57,346 bases of DNA from contig CANQWQ010000010.1 in assembly GCA_947627595.1 (NCBI GenBank), positions 1 to 57,346 on the forward strand. The letters run 5' to 3'. Numbering within the stretch: the stretch's first letter is position 1; each line of letters starts with the position of its first letter. Below are positions 9,422 through 19,615 of the stretch, in pieces. The DNA comes from an uncultured Clostridia bacterium (GTDB taxonomy: Bacteria; Bacillota; Clostridia; TANB77; CAG-508). Both the position numbers and the translations under genes were made by a program. The notes beneath the pieces are model-generated. The model ran no database searches and had not been told where the DNA came from. It was given only the letters and a program-made list of their open reading frames with translations.

Positions 9422-11471
9422 TTACACATCTGAATCATCATCTAAAGCACCAAATAATTCATCAAATTTAGCTTCTAGTTCTTTTTGAATATCAATTTCT
9501 GTAGTATCTTTTGCAGGTTTTGATACTGTTGAAGAACTAGTATCTGTTGGAGTATCAAAGCCTCCTCCTGAACTATCTGTTGGAATAGCAGAAGCACCAC
9601 TACTCATAGAAGCACTTTCTTCTGGTGTTCCAGCCATAGCCATCGCTGGAGAAGGATTTTCATCTTCAAATAATGAATCAAGTGATGGGAAGTTTTCAGC
9701 CCCTTCTTCTTGTCCTTCTTCATAAGGATTATTTGGATTATATTTTCTCCAAACTGCTCTTTCAACTCTAACATCATTGTGATCTAATTTATATTTATCA
9801 ACTATTTTTGCTTCTGGATATTTGAAATAATAATATTTGTTAGCTTTAATAGGTTTAATACCTTTTTCAAAAATGATACATAAATCATTATCCATTCTTC
9901 TAAGCTCATCAGGTGTCATTAAGGCTCTGGCCATAATTTGATCTGATTCAGAAGAACCTGATTTCCATTCACCTTTATCTCTGTTAACAGAGTAGTTATT
10001 TCTAGTAATTGTCTTTTCACCTAATTGCTTAGAAAAATATTCAACTGTTTTTTGTGAGTTAGAACCTAAGAATAAGTGAGTATCGCAGTTACCAATGATT
10101 GTTTCATTAGCTTTTTCATAAACTGCTTCTAACTGATCTAAGTTCTGCAAAATAACAGAGAATGAAATTTTTCTACTTCTTGAAGTAGATATCTTTTTAT
10201 CAAAATCTGGAATATGACCAATGTTTGCAAACTCATCTAGGATGAAATATGTAGGTACTGGTAAAGCACCGCCATTTTTATCTGCAAAGTCATATAATTG
10301 TTGAATCATCTGTGAAAAGAATATTGTTAATAAGAAGTCATAAGCTGTATGTGTATCTGAAGAAATAACATATACAACCGTCTTCTCAGAACCTATTTTT
10401 TCAAAATCTATAGTATTTGTTGAAGTTACTTCTGCAATTTCTTTTGAGTCAAATTTACCTAGTTTTGATTGTAATGTACTCAAGATAGAACTGTATGTTT
10501 TCTCTGGAGCAATCTCAATAGATTTATAGTTCATTCTAGCTGGGTGGTCATATGGTAAAACTTCCATAAGTTCTGTAAGTTTATTTCCACCGCCACTAGC
10601 ATTTGCCGCTCTAACCATTTCAGCGCAACTTGCTAAGTTTTGTTCTTCAGGTGGTCTAACAGCTTTTAAGAAATATATTAAAGCTTTTAAAAGCATTTCA
10701 GCCATGTTATCCCAATATGGATCTGACTGAGAACCATCTGAACTTTGACCTTTCATAATTGTATTTGCTATAACGTCAACATCAATTTCATTTTTAATAT
10801 GTGCTAATGGATTATATCCATCACTATTCTCTGGATTTACTAAGTTTAAAACTTTAACATTATAACCTTTTGCTTGGAAAAATCCAGCAGTTTTATCAAA
10901 AAGTTCACCTTTTGGATCAGTAAATACATAAGAACCTAAAAGTTGCAATGCGTTTGGAATAACGTATGAAGCAGATTTACCAGCACCAGAACCTCCGAAC
11001 AACTAATACGTTAACATTACCACGTTTATCAACTGGTAAATAGTTTTTCTCGGCTAGTATAATACCTTCTTTTTTACTTAATATTCTATATTGTTCTCCA
11101 CCTTGAGCCCAGTCACTAGAACCATTTTCAATTTCATCATATTCATGTTTTGGAAGAGCTTTATAAACTCCTATAAATATGAAACAAATTGCAAACAAAA
11201 TAAAATATTCTGCTCCTGTAAAGAAAGTAGAACGATATTTATCTGTGAAAACAGCTGTAATGTTTTCACCTATTTTAGTTAAATAACCAAGCTTTAAAAA
11301 AAATGTTTCAAACCAATCAGAACCATTTGCAGCAGCTAAATTAGCATCTGTTATGGCTCTACATATTGGAGCAACAACTCCAAAAAGTCCAACAAGAATA
11401 GCTGATAAGTATACAATTATTCTTGATTTCATTTTTTGTAATGCTCTTTTTATTTTTTCACCAAAACTCAT
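9422..11471 (-). CDS. VirD4/TraG-type coupling ATPase, needs +1 recoding
   Basis: Type IV secretion coupling protein that brings substrates to a secretion channel. Recoded length is 682 residues. The start is ATG 11471, six bases behind AAAGGTG. Two membrane segments (near residues 19-40 and 77-96) precede the ATPase. In-frame CGG (10997-10995, after GTT) stands at residue 159, just before Walker A; read as glycine it gives VVGGSGAGKS. Further motifs are FTDPKGELFD, YFILDEFANIGHIPDF (Walker B) and ILQNLDQLEAVY. The C-terminal 100 residues are Ser/Gly/Pro-rich and acidic. It ends a three-gene operon. A second, different VirD4-like gene lies at 29494. Confidence 0.93.
10994..10997 (-). other. 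CGGA recoding site in virD4-like gene (Gly159)
   Basis: In-frame CGG after GTT. GGA supplies the first glycine of the GGSGAGKS P-loop region; the normal frame stops six codons later. Confidence 0.9.
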
Positions 11472-11513
11472 TACATTCACCTTTTCCTATGTAATATTTT
11501 TCCGTCAGGAATA

Positions 11514-11939
11514 TTATTCTAATTCTTCTTGCTCTTGAGCTTTCTCGTCTTTTTCGCTCTTATCTGTTTGTTTTTCGTCTTTGCCTTTACCTTTAGCTTT
11601 GTTAGCAATATATTGTTCAGCAGTTATAGCTCCTCTAGCTTGAATTACTCTCTTTGCTTCTGCAACAGAAAGTTTTATATTATCTTTAGCTTCTGGTCCA
11701 TCTTTCATTGGTTGTCCAACTAGAGTAGCTGGTATAGATACACTTCCAAAATCTCTGATAGCTGTATTATCCACGGAAACAGATACTTCTGTAACTGTAT
11801 TATCACCTGGCTCAGTTCCTGTAAGATCTTTAGCTGGGTCATGTTGAGACATATCTGTTATATTATATACTTGCTTACCTGTATCTTCATTCTTCAAATA
11901 TTTACTATCTCCATTTGGAGTGGTAGTATTTTCATTCAT
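11514..11939 (-). CDS. hydrophilic low-complexity protein, unknown
   Basis: A 141-residue protein starting at ATG 11939, behind AAAGGAG; a GTG 18 bases upstream overlaps the SD and is less likely. It has no hydrophobic segment. The middle (SVDNTAIRDFGSVSIPATLVG, about residues 50-70) looks folded. The C-terminal 35 residues are a Lys/Glu/Gln-rich tail. It sits between an unknown protein and the VirD4-like ATPase in one operon, so it may be an adaptor or substrate of that ATPase. No family is recognised. Confidence 0.65.
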   Translation of the reverse strand: MNENTTTPNGDSKYLKNEDTGKQVYNITDMSQHDPAKDLTGTEPGDNTVTEVSVSVDNTAIRDFGSVSIPATLVGQPMKDGPEAKDNIKLSVAEAKRVIQARGAITAEQYIANKAKGKGKDEKQTDKSEKDEKAQEQEELE

Positions 11940-11977
11940 GACAAAATCTCCTTTCACGCCATTACTTTAAATACATT

Positions 11978-12505
11978 TTATTTCTTTTCTTTAACCTCAA
12001 AGGCAAAATACTTCTTATAAGGTTTTAATTTACATTTTCCTTTAACTTCATTAGCTTCCTCATCGAAGTATAATACCGGCTTAACCTCTTCTGTAGTTTC
12101 TAAGTCAATTATAGAGATTTGACGTTTCATATTTGGTGTATACGCAAACTCCTTGAACTCAGTTTCTTCTTCGCTGTATAATGTTTTGATATTGAGTGGT
12201 GTAGGTTTTTTTGAAATTTTTACTTGGTCATAGTCCAAAAAGCCGCTATTTACCACTACTCTACCCTTTCCAAAAGAAAAGATAACTAAATGATTTCCGT
12301 CTGGTGCAGGATTATCAACAAAAAATGTTTTCTTTGTTTTGTCACCAACATATTCAACTGCGCAATCTAATCTTTCAACTGTGTATTTAGGCGAAGTTTT
12401 TAAAAATTCCTTTTCTGTTCTGTTAATTTGATAGATAACAGTATCTACATCTTTTGGGTCAGTAATACTAAAGTACTTACCCTGAACTTCATTTAATTCG
12501 TCCAT
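11978..12505 (-). CDS. conserved-looking soluble protein, unknown
   Basis: A 175-residue protein without membrane segment, cysteine pair or known catalytic motif. It appears beta-rich, with alternating hydrophobic strands. It is the first gene of the operon ending in the VirD4-like ATPase, behind a near-consensus promoter at 12563-12591. Its first residues overlap no other gene, and the SD is AAAGGGTG. A role with the coupling ATPase is inferred from position only. Confidence 0.65.
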   Translation of the reverse strand: MDELNEVQGKYFSITDPKDVDTVIYQINRTEKEFLKTSPKYTVERLDCAVEYVGDKTKKTFFVDNPAPDGNHLVIFSFGKGRVVVNSGFLDYDQVKISKKPTPLNIKTLYSEEETEFKEFAYTPNMKRQISIIDLETTEEVKPVLYFDEEANEVKGKCKLKPYKKYFAFEVKEKK

Positions 12506-12562
12506 TTTTACACCCTTTCTTACATTCTAAAATGTAATAATCATTCGTTAATCACCTTTTCC

Positions 12563-12591
12563 ATTATACCTCAGAAAGGCGATTATGTCAA
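12563..12591 (-). promoter_or_regulatory. strong promoter of the 12505-9422 operon
   Basis: On the minus strand, consensus TTGACA (12591-12586), a 17-base spacer and consensus TATAAT (12568-12563). It is one of the two best promoter matches in the window, so this operon is likely well expressed. Confidence 0.85.
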
Positions 12592-12619
12592 ATGATTTAA
12601 ATAATTTATGTAAACTTCA

Positions 12620-13511
12620 TTAAGCAATGTTCCTTGGATTGAATCTCGATTCTTCTTTCAATTGCTTAAACAAGTCCAATTCCTTGTTGCTAGGCTCTTT
12701 TGGAATCATGATTTTAGTTTCTAAAATCAGATCACCTCTTCCTCCTTTACCGTTTTTATATCCTTTATTTTCTATTTTTATTTCTTCTCCACTTTGAATT
12801 CCTGAAGGAATATAAACTGATATTTCTTCATCATCAATAGTTTTTACTTTAACTTTTGTACTTAAAGCTGCTTCCCAAGGTGTGAGATATAAATTTGTTC
12901 TTAAATTGAACCCATCTAATTTGAAAGTATCGTCATTATCTATTTTAACTTTTATAAATAAATCTCCGTTCTTTCCGCCACCTTTTCCTAGTTTACCGCT
13001 GTCCAACAAGTCTAATTCTCTCGTTGTTTTGAATTCCTGGAGGAACGCTGATAGTAAATGTTTTAATTTTTCCATCAACAGCCCTTAAACCAAGTTGTTT
13101 CTCTCTTCCATAAAAAGCATCTTCTAAAGAAATATTTATTTCTGTTTCAATATTTTCGCCTCTTATAGCACTTTTAGATTTTGTTTCTTTTTTCTTGCTA
13201 CTATCAAAAATATTTCCAAAGAACATTTTCCAAATAGCTTCTCCACTAGATCTAGCTTGATATGCATTATTTCGTTGTTTTCTTCCTACGTTAGCATTCC
13301 ATATTCTATCATATCTTCTTTTGCTAATTGCATTTGAAAGTGTATTATATGCTTCATTTATATCTTTAAATCGCTCTTCATATTGTCTACTTCCGCCATT
13401 AACATCTGGATGGTACTTTTTGGCTTGTTCTTTATAAGCATTTTTTATATCATTCAAAGAAACTTTATTGGTTTCTAGTCCAAGTATCTTGTAATAATCT
13501 TTGAATATCAT
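12620..13511 (-). CDS. J-domain co-chaperone (CbpA/DnaJ class B-like), needs +1 recoding
   Basis: An Hsp40 co-chaperone that stimulates DnaK ATPase. It is 296 residues after recoding. The N-terminal J-domain (residues 1-70) contains HPD. A linker follows, then the two-part C-terminal substrate-binding domain. There is no CxxCxGxG zinc-finger region, so it is not a canonical DnaJ. In-frame CGG (12998-12996, after CAG) is immediately followed by TAA in the normal frame. Read as glycine it gives RLVGQGKLGKGGG, the expected G-rich loop of this domain. The start ATG has a perfect GGAGG SD. Confidence 0.92.
12995..12998 (-). other. CGGT recoding site in J-protein gene (Gly172)
   Basis: In-frame CGG after CAG; the next normal-frame codon is TAA. 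The +1 frame gives VGQGKLGKGG. Confidence 0.9.
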
Positions 13512-13662
13512 TTAAACATCCTCCGAATTCTTGTAATTCATTTGCATTATATCAAAATTTTTATCGTTTGTGAATATATTTTTTATAAAAAATATAGTAT
13601 TTTTTAATAATTTAATATAAAATTATTTTATAATAAAAATTAAAATAGGAAAATAGAAATTT

Positions 13663-15933
13663 ATGTTAGAAATTGAATTTATAAGAGAACAAGTTAATAA
13701 AATGTTTGAAGAAAAAGGATATGATCAAAGGGCAAAAACAGCTTTAACCGCATTTTTTACTAATCTTGCTGATAGATATAATCTTACAAAAGAACAATTT
13801 ACAGCTATTTTAGAAAACTATAAAAGTAAAATTTCTCAAATTGGCTTTTATGATGTTGGTAGTACTAATTACAAACTTACACTTGATGCAGAACTCGTTT
13901 TTGATAAAGGTACAGCCGAAAGTCTAGATGAAACTAATATTGACAGATTTTTAGAAACTATTACTAAAGCTAATGCTCAAATTTTATTTAGTGAAGGCTC
14001 AGCAATGTGTAAAGAGTTAATTGATTTATCTGCTGTAGAAAGTTTAATTGGACCTTCTCAAGAAATCAATTCAGACATTTTGTCCATGGTAGCAAGTTCA
14101 TTTGATATAGATAAAAAAGACGTAGTATTTTTATATCAAAATATCTGGCGTCAAGTAACTCAACATCACAGTACTCAAAATGATTATTTATATGAGTTTA
14201 GTAATGATGCAAGAATGGTGTTAAGCAGTATCTCCGACCAATTAAAAATAATACAAGAAGATCCTGATAGAGCTAAAGATGTTTTTAAAGCTATATACTC
14301 ACTTTGTCTTTTAAATTTTAAGTTAAAAGTTAAAGATCATGATTTAGCTACAGATAAATCTTCAGCTAGCTATGTAGAATTATTAAAATTTCTTGAAAAA
14401 TATAAAGAAAAATTTAATATTGATTCTTCAGAATTAGATTCTGTTACGATAGAAGGAAGTTGGAAAGTAAAAACAAATGACATATTATCTGAATTACAAG
14501 AAAGGTTTAAAGATATTCCAGTTCAATCTATAGAATCATCTCAAACTACTGAAGACGATAAGTTTGTTAGTAGAGTAGATAAAAAAGAGATGATAGAAGA
14601 GCAAAAATCTTATATAAAAAGAAAAATTCCTACAATTTCTGAAATAGAAGATAAAGTAAATGGTTTATTTCAAGAAAAAGCTTATCCTAAGGAATTTCAT
14701 TATGTATTAATGGAATTTTTCAGAAGAAATGCTGTAGATTTTAAATGGGATATAGAAACTTTAGATAAAAAAATTCAAAATTTAGCACAAACTATAGATT
14801 CATTTGAATATGTGCCAAAAGCTGATATGGATGGAGCTTCTGCAAGCGTTAACTTAGCAGATAATTGTATTAATATTTCATCATCAACTACATTTTCTAA
14901 TAATTTTGAATTTATCACAACAATAATGCACGAACTAGAACATGCTATATCTCACACAAATCGAGGAAGAACAGATATTGAAAAACCATTTTCTAATCAT
15001 AATATACATTTAATAAAAATTAGTGGATTAGATGAATTAATTACAGAAGGTACAACTATAAAAACAGAAGGAAAAAATCCTTATTCAGATAAATATGCAA
15101 CAACATATAAATATAGATCTGGGTATTCTGAATTTACTGGTGCTTTATCTATGATTTCAGCATCATTAGGAATTTCAGAAAGTGACTTTTTAATAATTGC
15201 TAATAATGGAAGTGATAAAGCTATCGATGTATTAGAATCTAAATATCCAGGTATAGATATAGCTTCAAAATTTAATATTATAACTGATGAATTAACACAT
15301 ATAAATGACGGCGCAATCATACCTGAATATGCTGCAAAATCATTTTCGAAAATTTATAATACTTTAACTGAATTATATAATCAAAGAATTGAGATAGATA
15401 AACAAAAACCTGATTTTGACTCAACAAGAGCTAGATATGATGAATATAAATTAAATAGAAACTTGTTAGCAGCAAAAAGATATTTAAGATTGTCATCAAG
15501 AGTTCTTTCAAAAGAAATTCCTGATTATGCTTCAGTAACGTCAAAGGCTAGAATAAGACCTGAAGAACGTACTTCATTTGAAGAAATTGGACAATCTATC
15601 ACACAAGAAATAGCTATAAGAGACAATACTCAGTTAAAACAAGCTGCAGTTGGAATAAAAAGTTATAAAAAGAATTTTGACCTTAAAAATCCATTATTGG
15701 AAAAAATGAAATCAAAATTTAATTCTTTTAGAAGAAAATTATTATCACCTCATGAAGAACCACCTGCATTAATCCCTCCAAGAGGACCTATTCGCGATGA
15801 AGACGAAAACAATCCTAATCCTTGGAAAGTTGATGTTGATATGTCACAAATATCTCAAGGTGGCCAACCTACAGCACCTTCCAAAGGTCAAGAATTATAT
15901 GATAAAGATATTTCAGATGATGAACAAAAATAA
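13663..15933 (+). CDS. large HExxH protein, putative zinc metallopeptidase
   Basis: A 756-residue soluble protein with no signal peptide. At about residues 424-430 it has MHELEHAISH, a zinc-peptidase HExxH motif. A glutamate-containing stretch about 65 residues later (YRSGYSEFTGA) could give the third ligand, but this is inference. The N-terminal half is helical and contains two similar-looking repeats beginning near residues 5 and 325 (VNKMFEEKGYDQR against VNGLFQEKAYPKE). The C-terminal 60 residues are Pro-rich and disordered. It is expressed alone, against replication, with a weak SD. I recognise no named family. It could be an effector or a housekeeping protease. Confidence 0.7.
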   Translation: MLEIEFIREQVNKMFEEKGYDQRAKTALTAFFTNLADRYNLTKEQFTAILENYKSKISQIGFYDVGSTNYKLTLDAELVFDKGTAESLDETNIDRFLETITKANAQILFSEGSAMCKELIDLSAVESLIGPSQEINSDILSMVASSFDIDKKDVVFLYQNIWRQVTQHHSTQNDYLYEFSNDARMVLSSISDQLKIIQEDPDRAKDVFKAIYSLCLLNFKLKVKDHDLATDKSSASYVELLKFLEKYKEKFNIDSSELDSVTIEGSWKVKTNDILSELQERFKDIPVQSIESSQTTEDDKFVSRVDKKEMIEEQKSYIKRKIPTISEIEDKVNGLFQEKAYPKEFHYVLMEFFRRNAVDFKWDIETLDKKIQNLAQTIDSFEYVPKADMDGASASVNLADNCINISSSTTFSNNFEFITTIMHELEHAISHTNRGRTDIEKPFSNHNIHLIKISGLDELITEGTTIKTEGKNPYSDKYATTYKYRSGYSEFTGALSMISASLGISESDFLIIANNGSDKAIDVLESKYPGIDIASKFNIITDELTHINDGAIIPEYAAKSFSKIYNTLTELYNQRIEIDKQKPDFDSTRARYDEYKLNRNLLAAKRYLRLSSRVLSKEIPDYASVTSKARIRPEERTSFEEIGQSITQEIAIRDNTQLKQAAVGIKSYKKNFDLKNPLLEKMKSKFNSFRRKLLSPHEEPPALIPPRGPIRDEDENNPNPWKVDVDMSQISQGGQPTAPSKGQELYDKDISDDEQK

Positions 15934-15936
15934 TTT

Positions 15937-15970
15937 AAAGGACTTTAGAAAATTTCTAAAGTCCTTTTAT
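15937..15970. terminator. bidirectional intrinsic terminator
   Basis: Stem AAAGGACTTTAGA / TCTAAAGTCCTTT with flanking A and T runs, between the convergent HExxH gene and ddl. Confidence 0.85.
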
Positions 15971-15974
15971 TTTA

Positions 15975-17210
15975 CTATTTTCTCTTTACCCCACCTGTTA
16001 AAGCTAAAATATTTTGATCATATGAAAATGTTAATTTTTCTCTAGCGCTATGTCTCTTTATAGCAATATTTATAGCTTCATCTAAAACGTCTGTAAAGTT
16101 TTTCTTGCTAGCTTCAAATAAATACCAAGAAAGTGCACCTGGAATAGTATTAATTTCATTAACATATACTTTATTAATTTCTTCATCAATCAAAAAGTCA
16201 ATTCTTGAAATTCCACTACATCCAAGTAATTTAAATGTTTCTTGGGCTAATCTTTGAATTTCATCACGAGTTTCTGGTGGAATATCTGCTGGAAGTTTCT
16301 TTCCTTCTGTGCTGTTATTTACACCACCTACTCCTCCTTTTCTAGCTCCAAGTTTTCCGCCTTTTCTTGGACCCATTTTTCCTAATTTTCCGCCTTTTGT
16401 CTTTCCTTCTCCAACATATTTATCAACATAGCTTAAAATCTCACCAGATAAAATTGGCTCTTCGCATTCTGTAGCAACAGTTTCAGTAACATCTCCCAAA
16501 ACTGCACAATTTATTTCTTTTAATTTTCCAACACAATTTTCAACCAAAATTCTATCTGAAAATTCCATTGCAAATTCTACAGCTTCTATAAGTTCAGTTT
16601 GATTTTTGACTTTCTTAATTCCAACGCTTGAACCTAAGTTTCCAGGTTTTACGATTAATGGATATTTTAATTTTTCATCTATTTCTTTTAAAATTTTTTC
16701 TTCATCTTTAACATATTCTGTAGAATAAAAACTTACATAATCAACAACTGGAAGTCCAGATTCTTTTAAAACTTTTTTAAATAATATTTTATCCATTCCA
16801 ACACTTGATGCAAGCACATCTGGTCCTACAAATGGAATATCTAATAAGTTAAAGAATCCTGCGATTGTTCCATCTTCAACATTTGTTCCATGAACTATTG
16901 GAAAAGCAACATCAATTGTATTCAAAACTCTTTTTCCAATAATTGGTGCTGGAACTCTAACTACATTAACTTTCTTTCCATCATTAACTACTGCAACTCT
17001 ATAACATCTTTTTAATAAAACATCCATGTCCCTATACATTTCAAGATCTAGCAAATCATCTCCTGTATACATTACTCCATTTTTAGCAATGTATATTGGA
17101 ACAATTTCATATTTGTTTTCATCTAATCTCAAAGTAGCCTCAATCATTGAGATTATAGAAATCTCATGTTCAACACTTTTTCCACCAAAAAATACACCAA
17201 CTTTTATCAT
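15975..17210 (-). CDS. ddl: D-alanine--D-alanine ligase with Gly/Lys-rich insertion
   Basis: ATP-grasp enzyme that makes D-Ala-D-Ala for peptidoglycan. It is 411 residues, some 50 longer than usual. Motifs are GGKSVEHEIS at the N-terminus, PVVHG-type FPIVHG, VKPGNLGSSVGI (ATP loop) and VNEINTIPG (metal ligands). Between SYVDKYVGEG and KLPADIPPE lies a low-complexity stretch of about 35 residues made of KGGKLG/RKGG units. It falls in the flexible omega-loop region, where homologues have a short Ser/Gly loop. It follows murF, matching their joint pathway. Confidence 0.93.
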   Translation of the reverse strand: MIKVGVFFGGKSVEHEISIISMIEATLRLDENKYEIVPIYIAKNGVMYTGDDLLDLEMYRDMDVLLKRCYRVAVVNDGKKVNVVRVPAPIIGKRVLNTIDVAFPIVHGTNVEDGTIAGFFNLLDIPFVGPDVLASSVGMDKILFKKVLKESGLPVVDYVSFYSTEYVKDEEKILKEIDEKLKYPLIVKPGNLGSSVGIKKVKNQTELIEAVEFAMEFSDRILVENCVGKLKEINCAVLGDVTETVATECEEPILSGEILSYVDKYVGEGKTKGGKLGKMGPRKGGKLGARKGGVGGVNNSTEGKKLPADIPPETRDEIQRLAQETFKLLGCSGISRIDFLIDEEINKVYVNEINTIPGALSWYLFEASKKNFTDVLDEAINIAIKRHSAREKLTFSYDQNILALTGGVKRK

Positions 17211-17253
17211 AATTTTCTCCTTTTTGGGAAATGGGGACTGTCCCCTTTTCTCA

Positions 17254-18819
17254 TTATAAATAATTATCAGGTAAATCGTTTTCTAATAACACAACTGTAT
17301 TTGGATCCATAAGTTCATACATCTTTTTGATTGCTTCATCTAAATTTTTAGCAACCATTGTCTGGCTCTCAGGATATTTTTCTTCTTTTAATCCGTCAAG
17401 CATAGGTCCTGCTTGTTTTTCACCTACTAAAATTATAAAATCACTATGTTTAGTAGCTGTTTTTCCAAGATTTTTATTTATTTCATAAGCTTTATCGCCT
17501 AATTCAACAATTCCAGGTGTTATTAAAATTCTTTTTCTACCTTTGAATGATCCCAACACTTCAAGAGCCATATTAGCTCCACGTTCATTTGAATTATATG
17601 AATCATCTATTATTATGCTTCCATTAGGATTTTGTCTTAGCTCTAATCTATGTTCAACAGGTTTTATAAATTTAACACCCATTTTTATTTGTTCTTCTGA
17701 AAGTCCAAATTTATCAGCAACTGCAACACCACAAACAATATTTAAAACATTTAATTCTCCTAATAATTTTGTTTTAATATTTATTTTTCTATTTTCTGGC
17801 ATTACAACATCAAAACTTGAACCTTTTTCAGTAATTTCAATATTTTCAGCATAATAATCACTATCATCATGTAATCCATATTTTATAAATTTTTTATCAA
17901 TTTTAACTTTTTTGATATTTTCATCTTCCCAATTTACAAATGCTAGACCTTTTTCACTATCTAATGAATCAACTAATTCAAATTTTGTTTTTGCAACATT
18001 TTCTACAGTTTTAAAAGTATCTAAATGTTGTGGTCCAACAGCTGTAATTACTGCAAAATCTGGATGAACTATATCACAAATTTCTTTTATATCTCCAATA
18101 TATTTTGCACCCATTTCACAAATAAAGCAATTGTGAATTGGCTTTAATTCTTCATTTATTGTTCTAACAACACCCATTGTTGTATTATAACTAGCAGGTG
18201 TCATTAGACAATTATATTTTTGAGATAATATCGTATTTATTACATATTTAGTACTAGTTTTTCCGAAACTTCCTGTTATTCCTAAAACTTTGAAATCAGG
18301 AATCTCTTTTAATTTGTTGCTAGCTTTTCTACAAAAGCCTTTATTTATAGCACCTTCTATAGGTGTAGTAATTAAAGCAACAATATATACAAAAACATAA
18401 CTAATTATTGAAATTATATTTAAAACTAGAACTGATAAAACACTAGGAAATACATTTACAAGCACACCTAAAATTACTATTAAAACTAAATATGTTAAAA
18501 ATTGTCTTTTGACTCTTTTTGTAACAACAAATGGCTTTTTTTCTTTTTTCATTGGAATTGTTAAGAATAATAAAATATATGTAATTATTGTTAATACAAA
18601 ACCAACTACTCTATATTTAGAAAGAATCAAAGCACTTGATATTACTAATAAAACTATCTTTTTAAATTCAAAAACTGTGCCGATATTTTGTTTCATCCAT
18701 TTTAAATAACGATCTTTATAATAATGTTCTAATTGTAGAATATGAAGACCTTTTCTGTTTGTTCCTAAAAAATAAAATAAAAACAATACAAAAATTACAT
18801 TAATTTTTAAGTATGACAT
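17254..18819 (-). CDS. murF: MurF-like Mur ligase with N-terminal membrane domain
   Basis: Joins D-Ala-D-Ala to UDP-MurNAc-tripeptide. The first 170 residues are hydrophobic with four or five membrane segments, absent from classical MurF but seen in some Clostridia-type proteins. The ligase core follows, with P-loop GITGSFGKTSTK, the ICEMGAK region, and the C-terminal domain motif DDSYNSNERG. It lies between a hydrolase gene and ddl, which makes its dipeptide substrate. Exact substrate is inferred from the neighbour; a MurT-like or other Mur ligase role is less likely. Confidence 0.85.
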   Translation of the reverse strand: MSYLKINVIFVLFLFYFLGTNRKGLHILQLEHYYKDRYLKWMKQNIGTVFEFKKIVLLVISSALILSKYRVVGFVLTIITYILLFLTIPMKKEKKPFVVTKRVKRQFLTYLVLIVILGVLVNVFPSVLSVLVLNIISIISYVFVYIVALITTPIEGAINKGFCRKASNKLKEIPDFKVLGITGSFGKTSTKYVINTILSQKYNCLMTPASYNTTMGVVRTINEELKPIHNCFICEMGAKYIGDIKEICDIVHPDFAVITAVGPQHLDTFKTVENVAKTKFELVDSLDSEKGLAFVNWEDENIKKVKIDKKFIKYGLHDDSDYYAENIEITEKGSSFDVVMPENRKINIKTKLLGELNVLNIVCGVAVADKFGLSEEQIKMGVKFIKPVEHRLELRQNPNGSIIIDDSYNSNERGANMALEVLGSFKGRKRILITPGIVELGDKAYEINKNLGKTATKHSDFIILVGEKQAGPMLDGLKEEKYPESQTMVAKNLDEAIKKMYELMDPNTVVLLENDLPDNYL

Positions 18820-18853
18820 TTAAAAATGTTCTCCCTTCTAAAGTTTAACATTT

Positions 18854-19615
18854 TTAAGAATTTAAAAATGAATCTAATACTAATTTGCAGTTTTCTACAT
18901 TTTCTAAATAAGAAAAATGAGTTCCATAAGGATATTCAACTAGGCCAGCGTTTGGAATTAATTTTTCCATTATTTTTGCATCACTAATTGGTGTAGATTT
19001 ATCCATTCCACCCCAGATTAGAAGTGTAGGAACTTTTATATTTGGCAAAAGTTCTTTAACATCTTCGTTTAAAATGATTTTCATAGTATCTTTTAAAACA
19101 GTTGGTGATGCTTTATAATCGCTTGAACCTACTTTACCCCTAAGTCTTTCTTTGAACTCTTTTATTCCTTTAGTATTAGGTAATAAGTTTAAGAATAATT
19201 TTCCTGTCTTAAATACTGTAACTTTAATATAGTAACCAACAGATCTTTTTGGCTTGATTCCAGCACTATCTATTAAAACAATCTTTTTGGCTTTTACCAT
19301 ATTTTTTCCAACAGCATTTATGATTATTCTTCCACCGTTAGAATGGCCAATTAAAACTGGGTTTTTTATATCTAGTTTTTCTAAAAATTCTTTTAAAAAT
19401 TCTGCAAAATCTTGTGAATTTAGTGGTTCTTTTGGTAAACTACTTTTTCCAAAACCTACGACATCAACAAGATAAACTTTATGAGTTTTTACAAGATTGG
19501 TAGAAATAGGTTTCATAGTTTCTAAGTCTGTAAGCCAACCATGCAAAAAAACAACTGGTTCACCTTCGCCTTGAACTTCATAGTTTATATCCCAGTCTTT
19601 AATTTTAACCTGCAA
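18854..19615 (-). CDS. alpha/beta hydrolase
   Basis: About 253 residues from a TTG start (19615) six bases behind GAGGTG; a GTG at 19624 overlaps the SD. The fold motifs are the oxyanion HGWL after VVFLHG, the nucleophile elbow GHSNGG (Ser), the aspartate in WGGMDKST, and the terminal histidine in PYGTHFS. The catalytic triad is therefore complete. It is the first gene before murF and ddl. A link to cell-wall metabolism is only suggested by position, and the substrate is unknown. Confidence 0.85.
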   Translation of the reverse strand: MQVKIKDWDINYEVQGEGEPVVFLHGWLTDLETMKPISTNLVKTHKVYLVDVVGFGKSSLPKEPLNSQDFAEFLKEFLEKLDIKNPVLIGHSNGGRIIINAVGKNMVKAKKIVLIDSAGIKPKRSVGYYIKVTVFKTGKLFLNLLPNTKGIKEFKERLRGKVGSSDYKASPTVLKDTMKIILNEDVKELLPNIKVPTLLIWGGMDKSTPISDAKIMEKLIPNAGLVEYPYGTHFSYLENVENCKLVLDSFLNS

